This document shows, one piece after another, positions 1 to 8,338 of a stretch of DNA of 64,000 nt. The first letter of the stretch is position 1; every line of letters starts with the position of its first letter. The stretch covers positions 1-64,000 of the forward strand of contig NZ_JAUQOP010000027.1 of assembly GCF_030580855.1 (NCBI RefSeq), given 5' to 3'. Below the pieces are notes generated by a model. That model searched no databases. It had not been told where the DNA came from and was given only the letters and a program-made list of their open reading frames with translations. The translations under genes were made by a program, and so were the position numbers. The DNA is from Pseudomonas citrullilanati (GTDB taxonomy: Bacteria > Pseudomonadota > Gammaproteobacteria > Pseudomonadales > Pseudomonadaceae).

Positions 1-156
1 TGGCTCAGCAATCGTTGGTTACATCTTTGATTTCTCGCGGAGTAACTTGTGATGCTGATAATCTGTTGACTAGCAGTCTGACTCCACAAGCACCCACACG
101 AATTGCTTGATTCAGTTGTTAAAGAGCAGTGGTTGATTCTTTCGTCTCAACCGAGG
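1..156 (-). other. 16S rRNA operon leader (5' part, gene lies off the left edge)
   Basis: Read on the minus strand, this is the transcribed leader of a ribosomal RNA operon. It contains an exact boxA antitermination signal (TGCTCTTTAACA, 117-128) followed by the conserved leader sequence that in Pseudomonas runs up to the 16S gene. The 16S gene itself is not in the window. The leader feeds NusB/S10-type antitermination (family knowledge). The short reading frames at 103-347 are meaningless. Confidence 0.85.
117..128 (-). promoter_or_regulatory. rRNA boxA antitermination element
   Basis: The minus strand reads TGCTCTTTAACA, identical to the classical boxA that binds NusB/NusE on nascent rRNA. 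It lies about 35 bases inside the transcript from the nearest promoter, the usual place. Confidence 0.85.
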
Positions 157-161
157 CGCGC

Positions 162-189
162 ATTCTACAGCGCCTGGCGTTGCTGTCAA
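162..189 (-). promoter_or_regulatory. rRNA promoter, proximal
   Basis: TTGACA (184-189) and TAGAAT (162-167) are separated by 16 bases on the minus strand, followed by a GC-rich discriminator (GCGCGCC). That discriminator is typical of ppGpp/DksA-controlled stable RNA promoters. Confidence 0.85.
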
Positions 190-281
190 GCGATTATTTT
201 AGAAGTTTTTCAAAGTTCCCCTTGGGAAACATCAACAACTTCAACCACTTGCGCTTCCGATCTCTCGTTAGCGGGAGGCGA

Positions 282-309
282 ATTCTACAGCGTTGCTCGC
301 TGCTGTCAA
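282..309 (-). promoter_or_regulatory. rRNA promoter, middle
   Basis: TTGACA (304-309) and TAGAAT (282-287) with a 16-base spacer. The cassette closely resembles the proximal promoter (shared TTGACAGCA and TGTAGAAT blocks), which suggests a local duplication. Confidence 0.85.
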
Positions 310-426
310 CACCTCTTTTTCAGCGCTTCCGGACTTCGATGAACTGAAGTCCTGCGCTGTCGAAAATCGTTTAACTCATTGAAACTCAAGGAGTTTTCCG
401 TTTCGACTGCGCCGGAAGTGGGGCGA

Positions 427-454
427 ATTATAGACGTCTGGAATCTGCCGTCAA
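427..454 (-). promoter_or_regulatory. rRNA promoter, distal
   Basis: TTGACG (449-454) and a perfect TATAAT (427-432) with a 16-base spacer. It lies just beyond the end of msrQ and points away from it, so it belongs to the rRNA operon. Confidence 0.8.
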
Positions 455-461
455 CACTTAA

Positions 462-1082
462 TTAAACTTTTGTTGCAGAGGCGGCCTTTCGACCAAGCAA
501 GCGCGGTATCCGCCGCTGGATCGGCGGTACCCTGAGCAGCAAGAGAACGGCACCTATAGAGGCGTAGACCGCCCACTCCTTCAGGTCCGCTCGCACGATC
601 CACAGCATGTGCAGCAGACCAAGCCCGAGAATCAGGTAGACCAGGCGATGCAGTTTTTTCCAGCGCGACCCAAGCCGGCGCTGGCTGTAGCGATTGGAAG
701 TGACCGCCAGCACCAATAGGCCGAGGAAACCGAGCACTCCGACAATGATGTAGGGCCGCTTGCTCAGCTCAACCCCCAACTGCGACCAATCAAAGCCCAG
801 GATGAACGCGGCATATCCAGACAGGTGCAGCACGACATACGTGAAGCACCACAACCCGAGCTGGCGCCTGACCGCGATCCACCCCGCCCACCCCGTCAGC
901 TTCTGCAGTGGCGTCATCCCCAAGGTGATCAACAGCAGGACCAGCGTCCCCAATCCGAGCCTGTCCACCAGCACCTTGCCGGGGTCGGGCCCCAGCGCGT
1001 TCATCAACGCCTGGTAGAGCCAAACCAGCGGCCAGACTGCAGCCACAAGGAAGACGCCGACCCGCCACAGAGGAAAACGCAT
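462..1082 (-). CDS. msrQ: MsrQ, heme membrane subunit of the MsrPQ methionine sulfoxide reductase
   Basis: Inner-membrane b-type heme protein (YedZ family) that passes electrons from the quinone pool or flavin reductase to periplasmic MsrP, which repairs oxidised methionines in envelope proteins. The 206 residues contain about six hydrophobic segments. Candidate heme-ligand histidines are His86, His145 and His158 (WKKLHRLVY, GLLHMLW). The start codon overlaps the msrP stop by one base (TGATG), so the two are translationally coupled. Length is normal for the family. Confidence 0.93.
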   Translation of the reverse strand: MRFPLWRVGVFLVAAVWPLVWLYQALMNALGPDPGKVLVDRLGLGTLVLLLITLGMTPLQKLTGWAGWIAVRRQLGLWCFTYVVLHLSGYAAFILGFDWSQLGVELSKRPYIIVGVLGFLGLLVLAVTSNRYSQRRLGSRWKKLHRLVYLILGLGLLHMLWIVRADLKEWAVYASIGAVLLLLRVPPIQRRIPRLLGRKAASATKV

Positions 1083-2095
1083 CAGTAGTCCTTCCTCAAA
1101 TCCATCCCCGCATACAAGGAGGCCACTTCATCCTGGTAACCATTGAACATCAAGGTATCGCGAACGTTGGGGCTGAACAGACCGCTCGGCAATCGGCGTT
1201 CATGGGCCTGGGTCCAACGCGGATGGTCCACCGTCGGGTTGACGTTGGCATAGAAGCCATACTCATCGGCTGCGATGCTTTGCCAGGTGGTCTTCGGCTG
1301 TTCGCTCACCAAGCTGATGCGCACAATGGACTTCACACTCTTGAACCCGTACTTCCACGGCACCACCAAACGCAACGGCGCGCCGTTCTGGTTGGGCAGC
1401 TCGCGTCCGTACATGCCTACCGCCAGGATGGCCAAGGGGTTCATCGCCTCGTCCAACCGCAAACCTTCCACATAGGGCCAGTCGATCAAGGCAAAACCGG
1501 AGCGCTGCCCCGGCATGGCCTTGGGGTCCTGCAAGGTTTCGAAACGGATGTACTTGGCCTTGGAGGTTGGCCCGACCTGCTTGAGCAGTGCCGAAATAGG
1601 GAAGCCGATCCAAGGAATGACCATCGACCAGGCCTCGACACAGCGCAATCGATAGATCCGCTCCTCCAGTTGATAAGGCTTCATGAAGTCTTCCAGCGCA
1701 TAGCGTCCCGGCTTGTCGACCTCGCCGTCCACGACCACGCTCCAGGGCTCGGTCTTCAAGGACCCCGCATTGGCTGCCGGATCCCCCTTGTCGGTGCCGA
1801 ACTCATAGAAGTTGTTGTAATGGGTCGCGTCCTTGAACGGGGTGATGGCTTCGTTCTGGGCGGTCACCGCTCCCCATTGGACGGACGGCAGTTTTTCAGC
1901 GAACCAGGCCGGCGCCTTGCCAGGTTCGACATCGGCATAACGCGCGGCATCGGCGGCGCCCGCCCAGCGTGGCAGGCCACTCACGGCCAGGCCAGCCATG
2001 GACGCACCGAGCACCTGGCGACGGGAAAGATAGAAGGATTCGGGCGTGACGTCCGACTCTCGACAGTCGGACGACTTGGGGATCTTGATCAGCAT
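1082..2095 (-). CDS. msrP: MsrP, periplasmic molybdopterin methionine sulfoxide reductase
   Basis: Catalytic subunit of MsrPQ (YedY family). It has a Tat signal with twin arginine at residues 25-26 (SRRQVLG) and a cleavage region near Ala-Gly-Ala 46-48, so it is exported folded with its molybdenum cofactor. Cys152 in RCVEAWSMVIPW is the expected molybdenum ligand. The 337-residue length fits the family. It is the first gene of a two-gene operon with msrQ; the 75-base gap to pssA holds no obvious terminator. Confidence 0.94.
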   Translation of the reverse strand: MLIKIPKSSDCRESDVTPESFYLSRRQVLGASMAGLAVSGLPRWAGAADAARYADVEPGKAPAWFAEKLPSVQWGAVTAQNEAITPFKDATHYNNFYEFGTDKGDPAANAGSLKTEPWSVVVDGEVDKPGRYALEDFMKPYQLEERIYRLRCVEAWSMVIPWIGFPISALLKQVGPTSKAKYIRFETLQDPKAMPGQRSGFALIDWPYVEGLRLDEAMNPLAILAVGMYGRELPNQNGAPLRLVVPWKYGFKSVKSIVRISLVSEQPKTTWQSIAADEYGFYANVNPTVDHPRWTQAHERRLPSGLFSPNVRDTLMFNGYQDEVASLYAGMDLRKDY

Positions 2096-2170
2096 GACAA
2101 CTCCGCAGTATTGGAGGGCAGTTGCACCAATAGACTGCGGAGTATGGGGGAAATTACATTAAGGCAACGT

Positions 2171-3022
2171 TTAGCGTCGGCGAAGGCGCAGCAAATATTG
2201 AACCGGGCCGGAAGCCGCGTAGGCGAGGAAGATCAGCAGCAGAATACGGGGCGGATCGCTGAAGACCACCGCGAATACCAGCACGACCACCAGGATTGCA
2301 ACGAACGGCACGCGCCCCTTCAGGTCCAGCTCCTTGAAGCTGTTGTACTTGATGTTGCTGACCATCAGCATCCCGGCTGCTGCGACCAGCAACGCCACGA
2401 GGAACGACATCTTCGAACCCTGGATGCCGTAGTCGCTGAAGGCCCAGACGACGCCCGCCACCACACCGGCGGCAGCCGGGCTGGCGAGGCCGATGAAGTA
2501 GCGCTTGTCAGCCTTGCCGACCTGGGTATTGAACCGCGCCAGGCGCAACGCTGCACCCGCTACATAGATGAAGGCGACCATCCAGCCGACCTTGCCCATG
2601 TCCCCCAGCGCCCAGCCGAACGCCAGCAAGGCCGGCGCCACGCCGAAGGCGACCATGTCGGACAATGAGTCGTATTCGGCGCCAAATGCGCTCTGGGTGT
2701 TGGTCATGCGGGCCACGCGCCCGTCCAGGCCATCGAGCACCATGGCGACAAAGATCGCGATGGCAGCGAACGCGAAATAGCGGCTCGCCCCCGCACTGTC
2801 GCCGGCACTCAATGCAGCCTGGGCACTCATGGAATTGATGATGGAATAGAAGCCGGCGAAGAGGTTCGCAGTGGTGAACAGATTCGGCAGCAGATAGATG
2901 CCACGATGCCGGACCTTACGGCCTTCAGCGTCATGGCCTTCTTCGACGTGCTCATCGATGGGCAGCAGGCTTTCGGCGTCAGGAGCCAGGTTTGGCTCGT
3001 CGGGACGTTCGCTCATGGACAA
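2171..3022 (-). CDS. pssA: CDP-diacylglycerol-serine O-phosphatidyltransferase
   Basis: Makes phosphatidylserine, the precursor of phosphatidylethanolamine, from CDP-diacylglycerol and serine. The CDP-alcohol phosphotransferase signature is complete: DGLDGRVAR at 97-105, Gly114, Asp118 and Asp122. About eight hydrophobic stretches follow a polar N-terminal tail of about 40 residues. This is the integral-membrane PssA type, not the soluble E. coli type. It lies downstream of ilvC but is separated from it by a strong terminator at 3118-3144, so it is probably transcribed on its own. Confidence 0.92.
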   Translation of the reverse strand: MSMSERPDEPNLAPDAESLLPIDEHVEEGHDAEGRKVRHRGIYLLPNLFTTANLFAGFYSIINSMSAQAALSAGDSAGASRYFAFAAIAIFVAMVLDGLDGRVARMTNTQSAFGAEYDSLSDMVAFGVAPALLAFGWALGDMGKVGWMVAFIYVAGAALRLARFNTQVGKADKRYFIGLASPAAAGVVAGVVWAFSDYGIQGSKMSFLVALLVAAAGMLMVSNIKYNSFKELDLKGRVPFVAILVVVLVFAVVFSDPPRILLLIFLAYAASGPVQYLLRLRRR

Positions 3023-3117
3023 TACCTTGCAACGGTGTGAAAAAATTCGACTGACGTCTGCGGCGACGGTTCGGCCGCAAACGATGCAGCTTTATACCAG
3101 AAGCCATCGCCCAAACG

Positions 3118-3144
3118 AAAAAACGCGGCCGAGGCCGCGTTTTT
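3118..3144 (-). terminator. Rho-independent terminator after ilvC
   Basis: A perfect GC-rich stem (AAACGCGGCC, 3121-3130, paired with GGCCGCGTTT, 3133-3142) is flanked by A and T runs. It can work in both directions. For the minus strand it closes the ilvI-ilvN-ilvC unit. Confidence 0.85.
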
Positions 3145-3160
3145 CGATCAAGCTCGCGAC

Positions 3161-4177
3161 TCAGTTCTTGGCTTTGTCGACGATCTTGTTGGCGCTGATC
3201 CACGGCATCATCGAGCGCAGTTGCTCGCCGATGATTTCGATGCCGTGCGCAGCGTTGTTACGACGCTTGGCGGTCATCGAAGGATAGCCGGTGGCGCCTT
3301 CGCTGATGAACATCTTGGCGTATTCGCCGTCCTGAATACGTTTCAGGGCATTGCGCATGGCCTGGCGGGATTCGGCGTTGATCACTTCCGGACCGGTCAC
3401 GTACTCACCGTATTCGGCGTTGTTGGAGATCGAGTAGTTCATGTTGGCGATACCGCCTTCGTACATGAGGTCAACGATCAGCTTCAGTTCGTGCAGGCAT
3501 TCGAAGTAAGCCATTTCTGGCGCATAGCCCGCTTCGACCAGGGTTTCGAAACCGGCTTTCACCAGCTCGACGGTACCGCCACACAGAACGGCCTGCTCGC
3601 CGAACAGGTCGGTTTCGGTCTCGTCCTTGAAGGTGGTTTCGATGATGCCGGTACGACCGCCACCCACGCCTGCCGCGTAGGACAGCGCAACATTCTTGGC
3701 GTTGCCCGAAGCGTCCTGGTAGATCGCGATCAGGTCAGGAATACCGCCGCCCTTCACGAACTCGGAACGCACGGTGTGGCCCGGGGCCTTCGGCGCGATC
3801 ATGATCACGTCGAGGTCAGCACGTGGCACGACCTGGTTGTAATGGATCGAGAAACCGTGGGAGAAGGCCAGGGTTGCGCCTTTCTTGATGTTCGGTTCGA
3901 TTTCGTCGCGGTACAGCGCGCCCTGGAATTCGTCCGGGGTCAGGATCATGACCAGGTCGGCAGCGGCAACGGCGGAAGCCACGTCAGCCACTTTCAGGCC
4001 GTGGGCTTCTGCCTTGGCTACGGTGGACGAGCCTTTACGCAGGCCGACGGTCACGTCAACACCGGAGTCCTTCAGGTTGCAAGCTTGCGCGTGGCCCTGG
4101 GAACCGTAGCCGATGATGGCGACTTTCTTGCCCTGGATGATCGACAGGTCGCAGTCTTTATCGTAGAAAACTTTCAT
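3161..4177 (-). CDS. ilvC: Ketol-acid reductoisomerase
   Basis: NADPH- and Mg-dependent second step of valine, leucine and isoleucine synthesis, converting acetolactate or acetohydroxybutyrate to the dihydroxy acid. The dinucleotide-binding loop GYGSQGHAQ begins at residue 23. The 338 residues mark the short class I enzyme. The C-terminal knotted domain carries the conserved acidic metal ligands (DETETDLFGEQ, ECLHELKLIVD). It is third in the ilvI-ilvN-ilvC order, 45 bases after ilvN. Confidence 0.97.
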   Translation of the reverse strand: MKVFYDKDCDLSIIQGKKVAIIGYGSQGHAQACNLKDSGVDVTVGLRKGSSTVAKAEAHGLKVADVASAVAAADLVMILTPDEFQGALYRDEIEPNIKKGATLAFSHGFSIHYNQVVPRADLDVIMIAPKAPGHTVRSEFVKGGGIPDLIAIYQDASGNAKNVALSYAAGVGGGRTGIIETTFKDETETDLFGEQAVLCGGTVELVKAGFETLVEAGYAPEMAYFECLHELKLIVDLMYEGGIANMNYSISNNAEYGEYVTGPEVINAESRQAMRNALKRIQDGEYAKMFISEGATGYPSMTAKRRNNAAHGIEIIGEQLRSMMPWISANKIVDKAKN

Positions 4178-4222
4178 GAATTTCCTCTCTATCCGGCCGT
4201 TCAGGCCATTCGCTAATTTGGT

Positions 4223-4714
4223 TTAGATGCTCAGTACTTTGTCGCCACGGGCAATCCCGGTGACACCACTGCGTACGGTTTCCAGAATCGAGGCAGTGCC
4301 GATCGACTGGATGAAGCTGTCGAGCTTGTCGCTGGTACCGGTCAGTTGAACGGTATAGACGCTGGCGCTGACATCGACGATCTGCCCACGATAAATATCG
4401 GTAGTGCGTTTGATCTCGGCGCGCTGGGCGCCGGTGGCCTTGACCTTGACCAGCATCAGCTCGCGCTCGATGTGAGCACTTTCCGACAGGTCCACCAGCT
4501 TGACCACCTCGATCAGCTTGTTCAGGTTCTTGGTGATCTGCTCGATGATCTCATCATGCCCGACAGTGGTCAGCGTCAGACGCGACAAGGTCGGGTCCTC
4601 GGTTGGCGCCACGGTCAGGCTTTCGATGTTGTAGTTGCGCTGCGAGAACAGGCCCACGACGCGAGACAGCGCACCCGGTTCGTTTTCCAGAAGCAGGGAA
4701 ATAATGTGTCGCAT
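4223..4714 (-). CDS. ilvN: Acetolactate synthase small (regulatory) subunit
   Basis: Regulatory subunit that activates IlvI and gives valine feedback control. An N-terminal ACT domain (residues 3-75, MRHIISLLLENEPGALSRVV) is followed by the ALS small-subunit C-terminal domain. The start was set at the ATG at 4714, giving MRHIISL and 163 residues as in relatives; an upstream in-frame ATG would add ten unconserved residues. It begins two bases after the ilvI stop, so translation is coupled. The symbols ilvH and ilvN are both used in Pseudomonas. Confidence 0.95.
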   Translation of the reverse strand: MRHIISLLLENEPGALSRVVGLFSQRNYNIESLTVAPTEDPTLSRLTLTTVGHDEIIEQITKNLNKLIEVVKLVDLSESAHIERELMLVKVKATGAQRAEIKRTTDIYRGQIVDVSASVYTVQLTGTSDKLDSFIQSIGTASILETVRSGVTGIARGDKVLSI

Positions 4715-4716
4715 GA

Positions 4717-6441
4717 TTAGGTACGCTCCGTCTTGCTCAGCCACATATCGCGCATGGAGCCGTCTTTGATCTGCATCGGGTAGACGTGCTCGCTGGTATC
4801 GACCGCAATATCGATCACCACCAGGCGATCCTTCATGGCGAACGCCTCCTCCATCTTCGTCTTCAAGTCTTTCGACTCGGTGATGCGTACGCCGACATGG
4901 CCATAGGCCTCTGCCAGCTTGACGAAGTCAGGCAGCGATTCCATGTAGGAATGCGAGTGACGGCTGCCGTAGCTCATGTCCTGCCACTGGCGAACCATGC
5001 CCAGTACACCGTTGTTCAGGATCACGATCTTCACCGGCAAGCCGTACTGCAGGCAGGTGGAGAGTTCCTGGATGTTCATCTGGATGCTGCCCTCGCCGGT
5101 GACGCAGGCGACGTCGGCATCCGGGAAGCTCAACTTGATGCCCATGGCCGCCGGGAAACCGAAGCCCATGGTGCCCAGGCCGCCGGAGTTGATCCAGCGA
5201 TTGGGCTTGTCGAACTTGTAGTACTGCGCAGCGAACATCTGGTGCTGGCCCACGTCGGAGGTCACGAAAGCATCGCCCTTGGTCACTTCGCAGAGGGTTT
5301 CGATCACGGTCTGCGGCTTGATCATGCTGCCGTCGCCCTTGTCGTAAGGGAACAAGCCGCGATCGCCGCGCCATTCATCGACCTGCTTCCACCAACTGGC
5401 CAGCGCTTCCTTGTTCGGGGTCTCGCCGATCTCCTTGAGGATGGCGACCATTTCGGTCAGCACGCTCTCCACGGGACCGACGATAGGCACGTCTGCCTTG
5501 ATGGTCTTGGAGATGGAGGCCGGATCGATGTCGATATGGATGATCTTGGCATTCGGGCAGAACTTCGATGCACCGTTGATGACCCGGTCGTCGAAACGCG
5601 CGCCAACGGCCAGGATCACGTCGGCATGGTGCATCGCCAGGTTGGCGGTGTAGCTGCCGTGCATCCCGAGCATGCCGATGAACTGGCGGTCGGAACCCGG
5701 GAACGCGCCTAGGCCCATCAGCGTGTTGGTCACCGGCAGGTTGAGCATCTTCGCCAGTTCGGTCAGCGGCGCGGAGCCACCCCCGAGGATCACGCCGCCA
5801 CCGGAGTACAATACCGGGCGCTTGGCCGCCAGGAGCATTTCGGCCGCCTTGCGGATTTGCCCGGAGTGACCGCGTACGGCCGGGCTGTAGGAACGCAGCT
5901 TGGCTTTCTTCGGGAAGACGTATTCGAATTTCTCGGCCGGGTTGGTCATGTCTTTCGGTACGTCGACCACGACCGGGCCCGGACGACCGGATTCGGCCAG
6001 GTAGAAGGCCTTCTTCATGACTTCCGGGATTTCCGACGCGTGCTTGATCATGAAGCTGTGCTTCACGATCGGCCGGGAGATACCGATCATGTCGGTTTCC
6101 TGGAACGCATCGGTGCCGACCATGGTGCTGGGCACCTGGCCGGAGATGATCACCATCGGGATGGAGTCCATGTACGCGGTGGCGATGCCGGTGATGGCGT
6201 TCGTGGCGCCAGGACCGGAAGTCACCAATACCACGCCGGCCTTGCCGGTGGCACGGGCATAGCCGTCGGCCATGTGGGTCGCCGCCTGCTCGTGACGAAC
6301 CAGGATGTGGGTCACTTCCGGCTCTTTGAACAGGGCATCGTAGACATGAAGGAGAGCACCACCCGGGTACCCGTAGATATATTTGACGCCTTCGTCACGC
6401 AAAAAGCGGACGAGCATCTCACCGCCAGATAAAAGCTCCAC
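4717..6441 (-). CDS. ilvI: Acetolactate synthase large (catalytic) subunit
   Basis: Thiamine-diphosphate enzyme for the first common step of branched-chain amino acid synthesis. It has the N-terminal TPP-binding fold (HEQAATHMADGYARATGK with the catalytic Glu), a central FAD domain, and the C-terminal TPP motif beginning GEGSIQMNIQE and ending in NN. I chose the GTG at 6441 as start because AGAGGTG lies six bases before it and it gives the usual 574 residues (MELLSGGEML); an ATG twelve codons upstream lacks conservation. It is the first gene of the ilvI-ilvN-ilvC operon, preceded by a long leader. Confidence 0.95.
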   Translation of the reverse strand: MELLSGGEMLVRFLRDEGVKYIYGYPGGALLHVYDALFKEPEVTHILVRHEQAATHMADGYARATGKAGVVLVTSGPGATNAITGIATAYMDSIPMVIISGQVPSTMVGTDAFQETDMIGISRPIVKHSFMIKHASEIPEVMKKAFYLAESGRPGPVVVDVPKDMTNPAEKFEYVFPKKAKLRSYSPAVRGHSGQIRKAAEMLLAAKRPVLYSGGGVILGGGSAPLTELAKMLNLPVTNTLMGLGAFPGSDRQFIGMLGMHGSYTANLAMHHADVILAVGARFDDRVINGASKFCPNAKIIHIDIDPASISKTIKADVPIVGPVESVLTEMVAILKEIGETPNKEALASWWKQVDEWRGDRGLFPYDKGDGSMIKPQTVIETLCEVTKGDAFVTSDVGQHQMFAAQYYKFDKPNRWINSGGLGTMGFGFPAAMGIKLSFPDADVACVTGEGSIQMNIQELSTCLQYGLPVKIVILNNGVLGMVRQWQDMSYGSRHSHSYMESLPDFVKLAEAYGHVGVRITESKDLKTKMEEAFAMKDRLVVIDIAVDTSEHVYPMQIKDGSMRDMWLSKTERT

Positions 6442-6712
6442 GTTGTTCACCTCTAAAACGCCAGAATACCGGCCCACGAAAGGGGACGGGTCTTAATAGG
6501 TTTACTTCTCGGCAGAGCATGAGCGACGGTGGTCGCCGACTACGTCAGCACTGACTGAGCAAGTATTGGGATCGTCCCAAGTGTTGCGGGCCTTTCCCAC
6601 CCAGCGCGAGGTAACGCGTTGCGGGTGTAACAGGTCGGCGCGGATGTGCGCCTCATGATCTGCCGAGTGGGCCTGCTTCTGGCAGTCCCTCTACAGCGGA
6701 CTTTGGATTCTT
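6442..6712 (-). promoter_or_regulatory. ilvI leader region with possible leader peptide and hairpin
   Basis: From a plausible promoter to the ilvI start there are about 260 untranslated bases. They hold a short reading frame (6540-6656, 38 codons) whose last third is rich in Leu, Ile and Val codons, including the rare ATA and CTT. Inside it lies a perfect inverted repeat TTGGGA-CGA-TCCCAA (6566-6580). I see no T-run terminator, so classical attenuation is not shown; regulation by the leader is inference. Confidence 0.4.
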
Positions 6713-6735
6713 CTGTTTCGCCCTCTGCAAGTCAA
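6707..6735 (-). promoter_or_regulatory. Candidate sigma-70 promoter of ilvI-ilvN-ilvC
   Basis: Minus-strand TTGACT (6730-6735) and AAGAAT (6707-6712) are 17 bases apart. This is the best match in the intergenic region and would give a leader of about 260 bases. Confidence 0.45.
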
Positions 6736-6841
6736 GACGTCTATGTGCTTTATTCGAAGTAAGCGCATGAGAACGCAAGAAAAAACCTTTAAACGGCAAC
6801 TGTGTTAGCTTCAATTGCGCAACCCACGACAAGGAAACAGC

Positions 6842-7267
6842 ATGCGAATGTTCTTCTTGACGGCCAGCCTGCTGGTTGGCCTGAGCCCGATGTGCATGGC
6901 CGGCCAGGTCTACAAATGGGTGGACGCCCAGGGTGTCACCCATTTTGGCGCCCAGCCGCCCGATGGCGCAGAGACCGCCACCGTGATCAAGTCCACTCCG
7001 CCCGCCCCGGCCAAGCCTGCGGCACCGCCATCCGGCGGGGTCATTGGCGACCAGAAGGCGATCGACCAGCAAGTCAGGAAGCAGGTCGCCGAACAGGAGG
7101 CCCAGCTCAAGGCGTTCTGCGAGCAGGCCCGGACCAACCTGGCACAACTGCAGAACAACCCGAGGGTACGCGAGGACGTGGAGGGGGAAATGCGCCGCCT
7201 CAGCGAAGAGCAACGACGCCAGCGGATCGATGAGACCCGCAAGCAGATAGAAGAGAACTGCCAGTGA
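6842..7267 (+). CDS. Secreted DUF4124 domain protein
   Basis: The 141-residue protein has an N-terminal signal peptide (MRMFFLTASLLVGL, cleavage near Ala19) followed directly by the DUF4124 pattern VYKWVDAQGVTHFG. A proline/alanine linker and a charged, probably coiled-coil C-terminal half follow (about 70-140, rich in Gln, Glu and Arg). The start at 6842 is preceded by AAGGAAACAGC; an in-frame ATG nine codons upstream is less likely. The family is common in Pseudomonas and has no established function. It is transcribed away from ilvI. Confidence 0.85.
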   Translation: MRMFFLTASLLVGLSPMCMAGQVYKWVDAQGVTHFGAQPPDGAETATVIKSTPPAPAKPAAPPSGGVIGDQKAIDQQVRKQVAEQEAQLKAFCEQARTNLAQLQNNPRVREDVEGEMRRLSEEQRRQRIDETRKQIEENCQ

Positions 7268-7273
7268 CGACGG

Positions 7274-7603
7274 TCAGCTGGCGCTGCTGATCAACTGGTC
7301 GAACTGCGACAGCAGCCGCTGCAACTCGATGCCCTGCCCCGGTCGCTGGGCATAGACCATCTCCGCCATCGCCAGAATGCCGGAGGCGTTGGGCAGCGGC
7401 AGGTCATTTTCGAGGATGGCTTTCATGCGAGGCAGGAAAATCCATTGCAGCCACTGCTCGAAGTCCAGGGTGTCGACCGCGAATGGCTCGACACTGGCCA
7501 GCGCCTCGGCCGAGGGCGAGTGATCGCTCCACCAGCCCTGGACCCGCAATTCCCGCTCGATCAGCAACAGCTGATCGGCGATTTGGGGAAAACGCGTATC
7601 CAT
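7274..7603 (-). CDS. YqcC family protein
   Basis: Small soluble 109-residue protein with the YqcC pattern (conserved WLQWIFLPRM and central acidic residues). In E. coli its relative sits beside truC, but no biochemical role is settled. Its start overlaps the lpoP stop by one base (TGATG), so it is the third gene of an mrcB-lpoP-yqcC unit. That position gives only a weak hint of an envelope or growth role. Confidence 0.85.
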   Translation of the reverse strand: MDTRFPQIADQLLLIERELRVQGWWSDHSPSAEALASVEPFAVDTLDFEQWLQWIFLPRMKAILENDLPLPNASGILAMAEMVYAQRPGQGIELQRLLSQFDQLISSAS

Positions 7604-8322
7604 CAGAGCGAGACCTTGGCCTTCTGGCGAGCCAGGGCCGCGCCAGATGGATCGCCTTGTTTCTCACGGGCCTGGGCGATCAATTCCCACAGGCTGGCCT
7701 GAAGGGCCGGACGACCACTGGTGAAGGTCAGGCCACGCCGGGCCAGCTGTTCGGCTTGCGGCGCGTCGCCTTGGGCCATGCGCACCTGGGCCAGGCGATA
7801 CAGGACCTGTGGCTCACGCGGCGCGACACGCTGGGCGCGCTCGAGGCTCGAAGACGCACCATTGAGGTCGCCACCGGCCTGCTGCTGTTGCGCCGTGGTC
7901 AGCAGGGCCAGCACCGGACCGTCCAACTGCTCATCGGCAGACAAGCCACCGGAACTGGCCGGCGGCACGCTGCTCGGCGCCGAAGGCATGCTGTAGCTGC
8001 CCTGGTCGATCGGCGAGGTCTCGATAGGCCCCGGCGTGATCGGACCCGGGGTGATCGGCGTGCTGCTGATCGGGGCCGAGGTCGTGGCGCCACCACCTGG
8101 AATCATCACGACGACACCGGAGTCACCCTGGGGAATGGCCTGGGCCTGACCTTGGACCGGACGTTTCACCGTCGTTTGCCGGAAACCGCCGTTGGCCGAG
8201 ACGCGCTCACTGTTGGACACCGCAGTGCCGGAGTCGACGACCGGAATCGAACCACGTTGCACGGTAGAGCAACCACTGAGCAAAGCCACGGCCGTTACCG
8301 CTGGAATCAACCACTTGTTCAC
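7603..8322 (-). CDS. lpoP: LpoP-like outer-membrane lipoprotein activator of PBP1b
   Basis: The 239-residue lipoprotein has a lipobox (LLSGC, Cys18), then a long flexible linker with repeated Pro-Ile-Thr/Ser units (ITPGPITPGPIETSPI near residues 90-106), and a TPR-like helical domain in the last 100 residues. In P. aeruginosa the TPR lipoprotein encoded directly after mrcB (LpoP) is required for PBP1b activity, replacing the unrelated LpoB of enterobacteria. Gene position and architecture match. It starts with GTG preceded by AGAGGG and lies 16 bases after mrcB. Confidence 0.8.
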   Translation of the reverse strand: MNKWLIPAVTAVALLSGCSTVQRGSIPVVDSGTAVSNSERVSANGGFRQTTVKRPVQGQAQAIPQGDSGVVVMIPGGGATTSAPISSTPITPGPITPGPIETSPIDQGSYSMPSAPSSVPPASSGGLSADEQLDGPVLALLTTAQQQQAGGDLNGASSSLERAQRVAPREPQVLYRLAQVRMAQGDAPQAEQLARRGLTFTSGRPALQASLWELIAQAREKQGDPSGAALARQKAKVSL

Positions 8323-8338
8323 TTGAAACCCTCTTTGC

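Noticed and set aside
103..347. Short plus-strand frames near the left edge
   Set aside because: They lie over rRNA promoters and leader on the minus strand.
1202..2668. 488-codon plus-strand open frame over msrP/pssA
   Set aside because: Antisense shadow of two conserved genes in high-GC DNA; composition (His/Arg/Gln-rich) is not protein-like.
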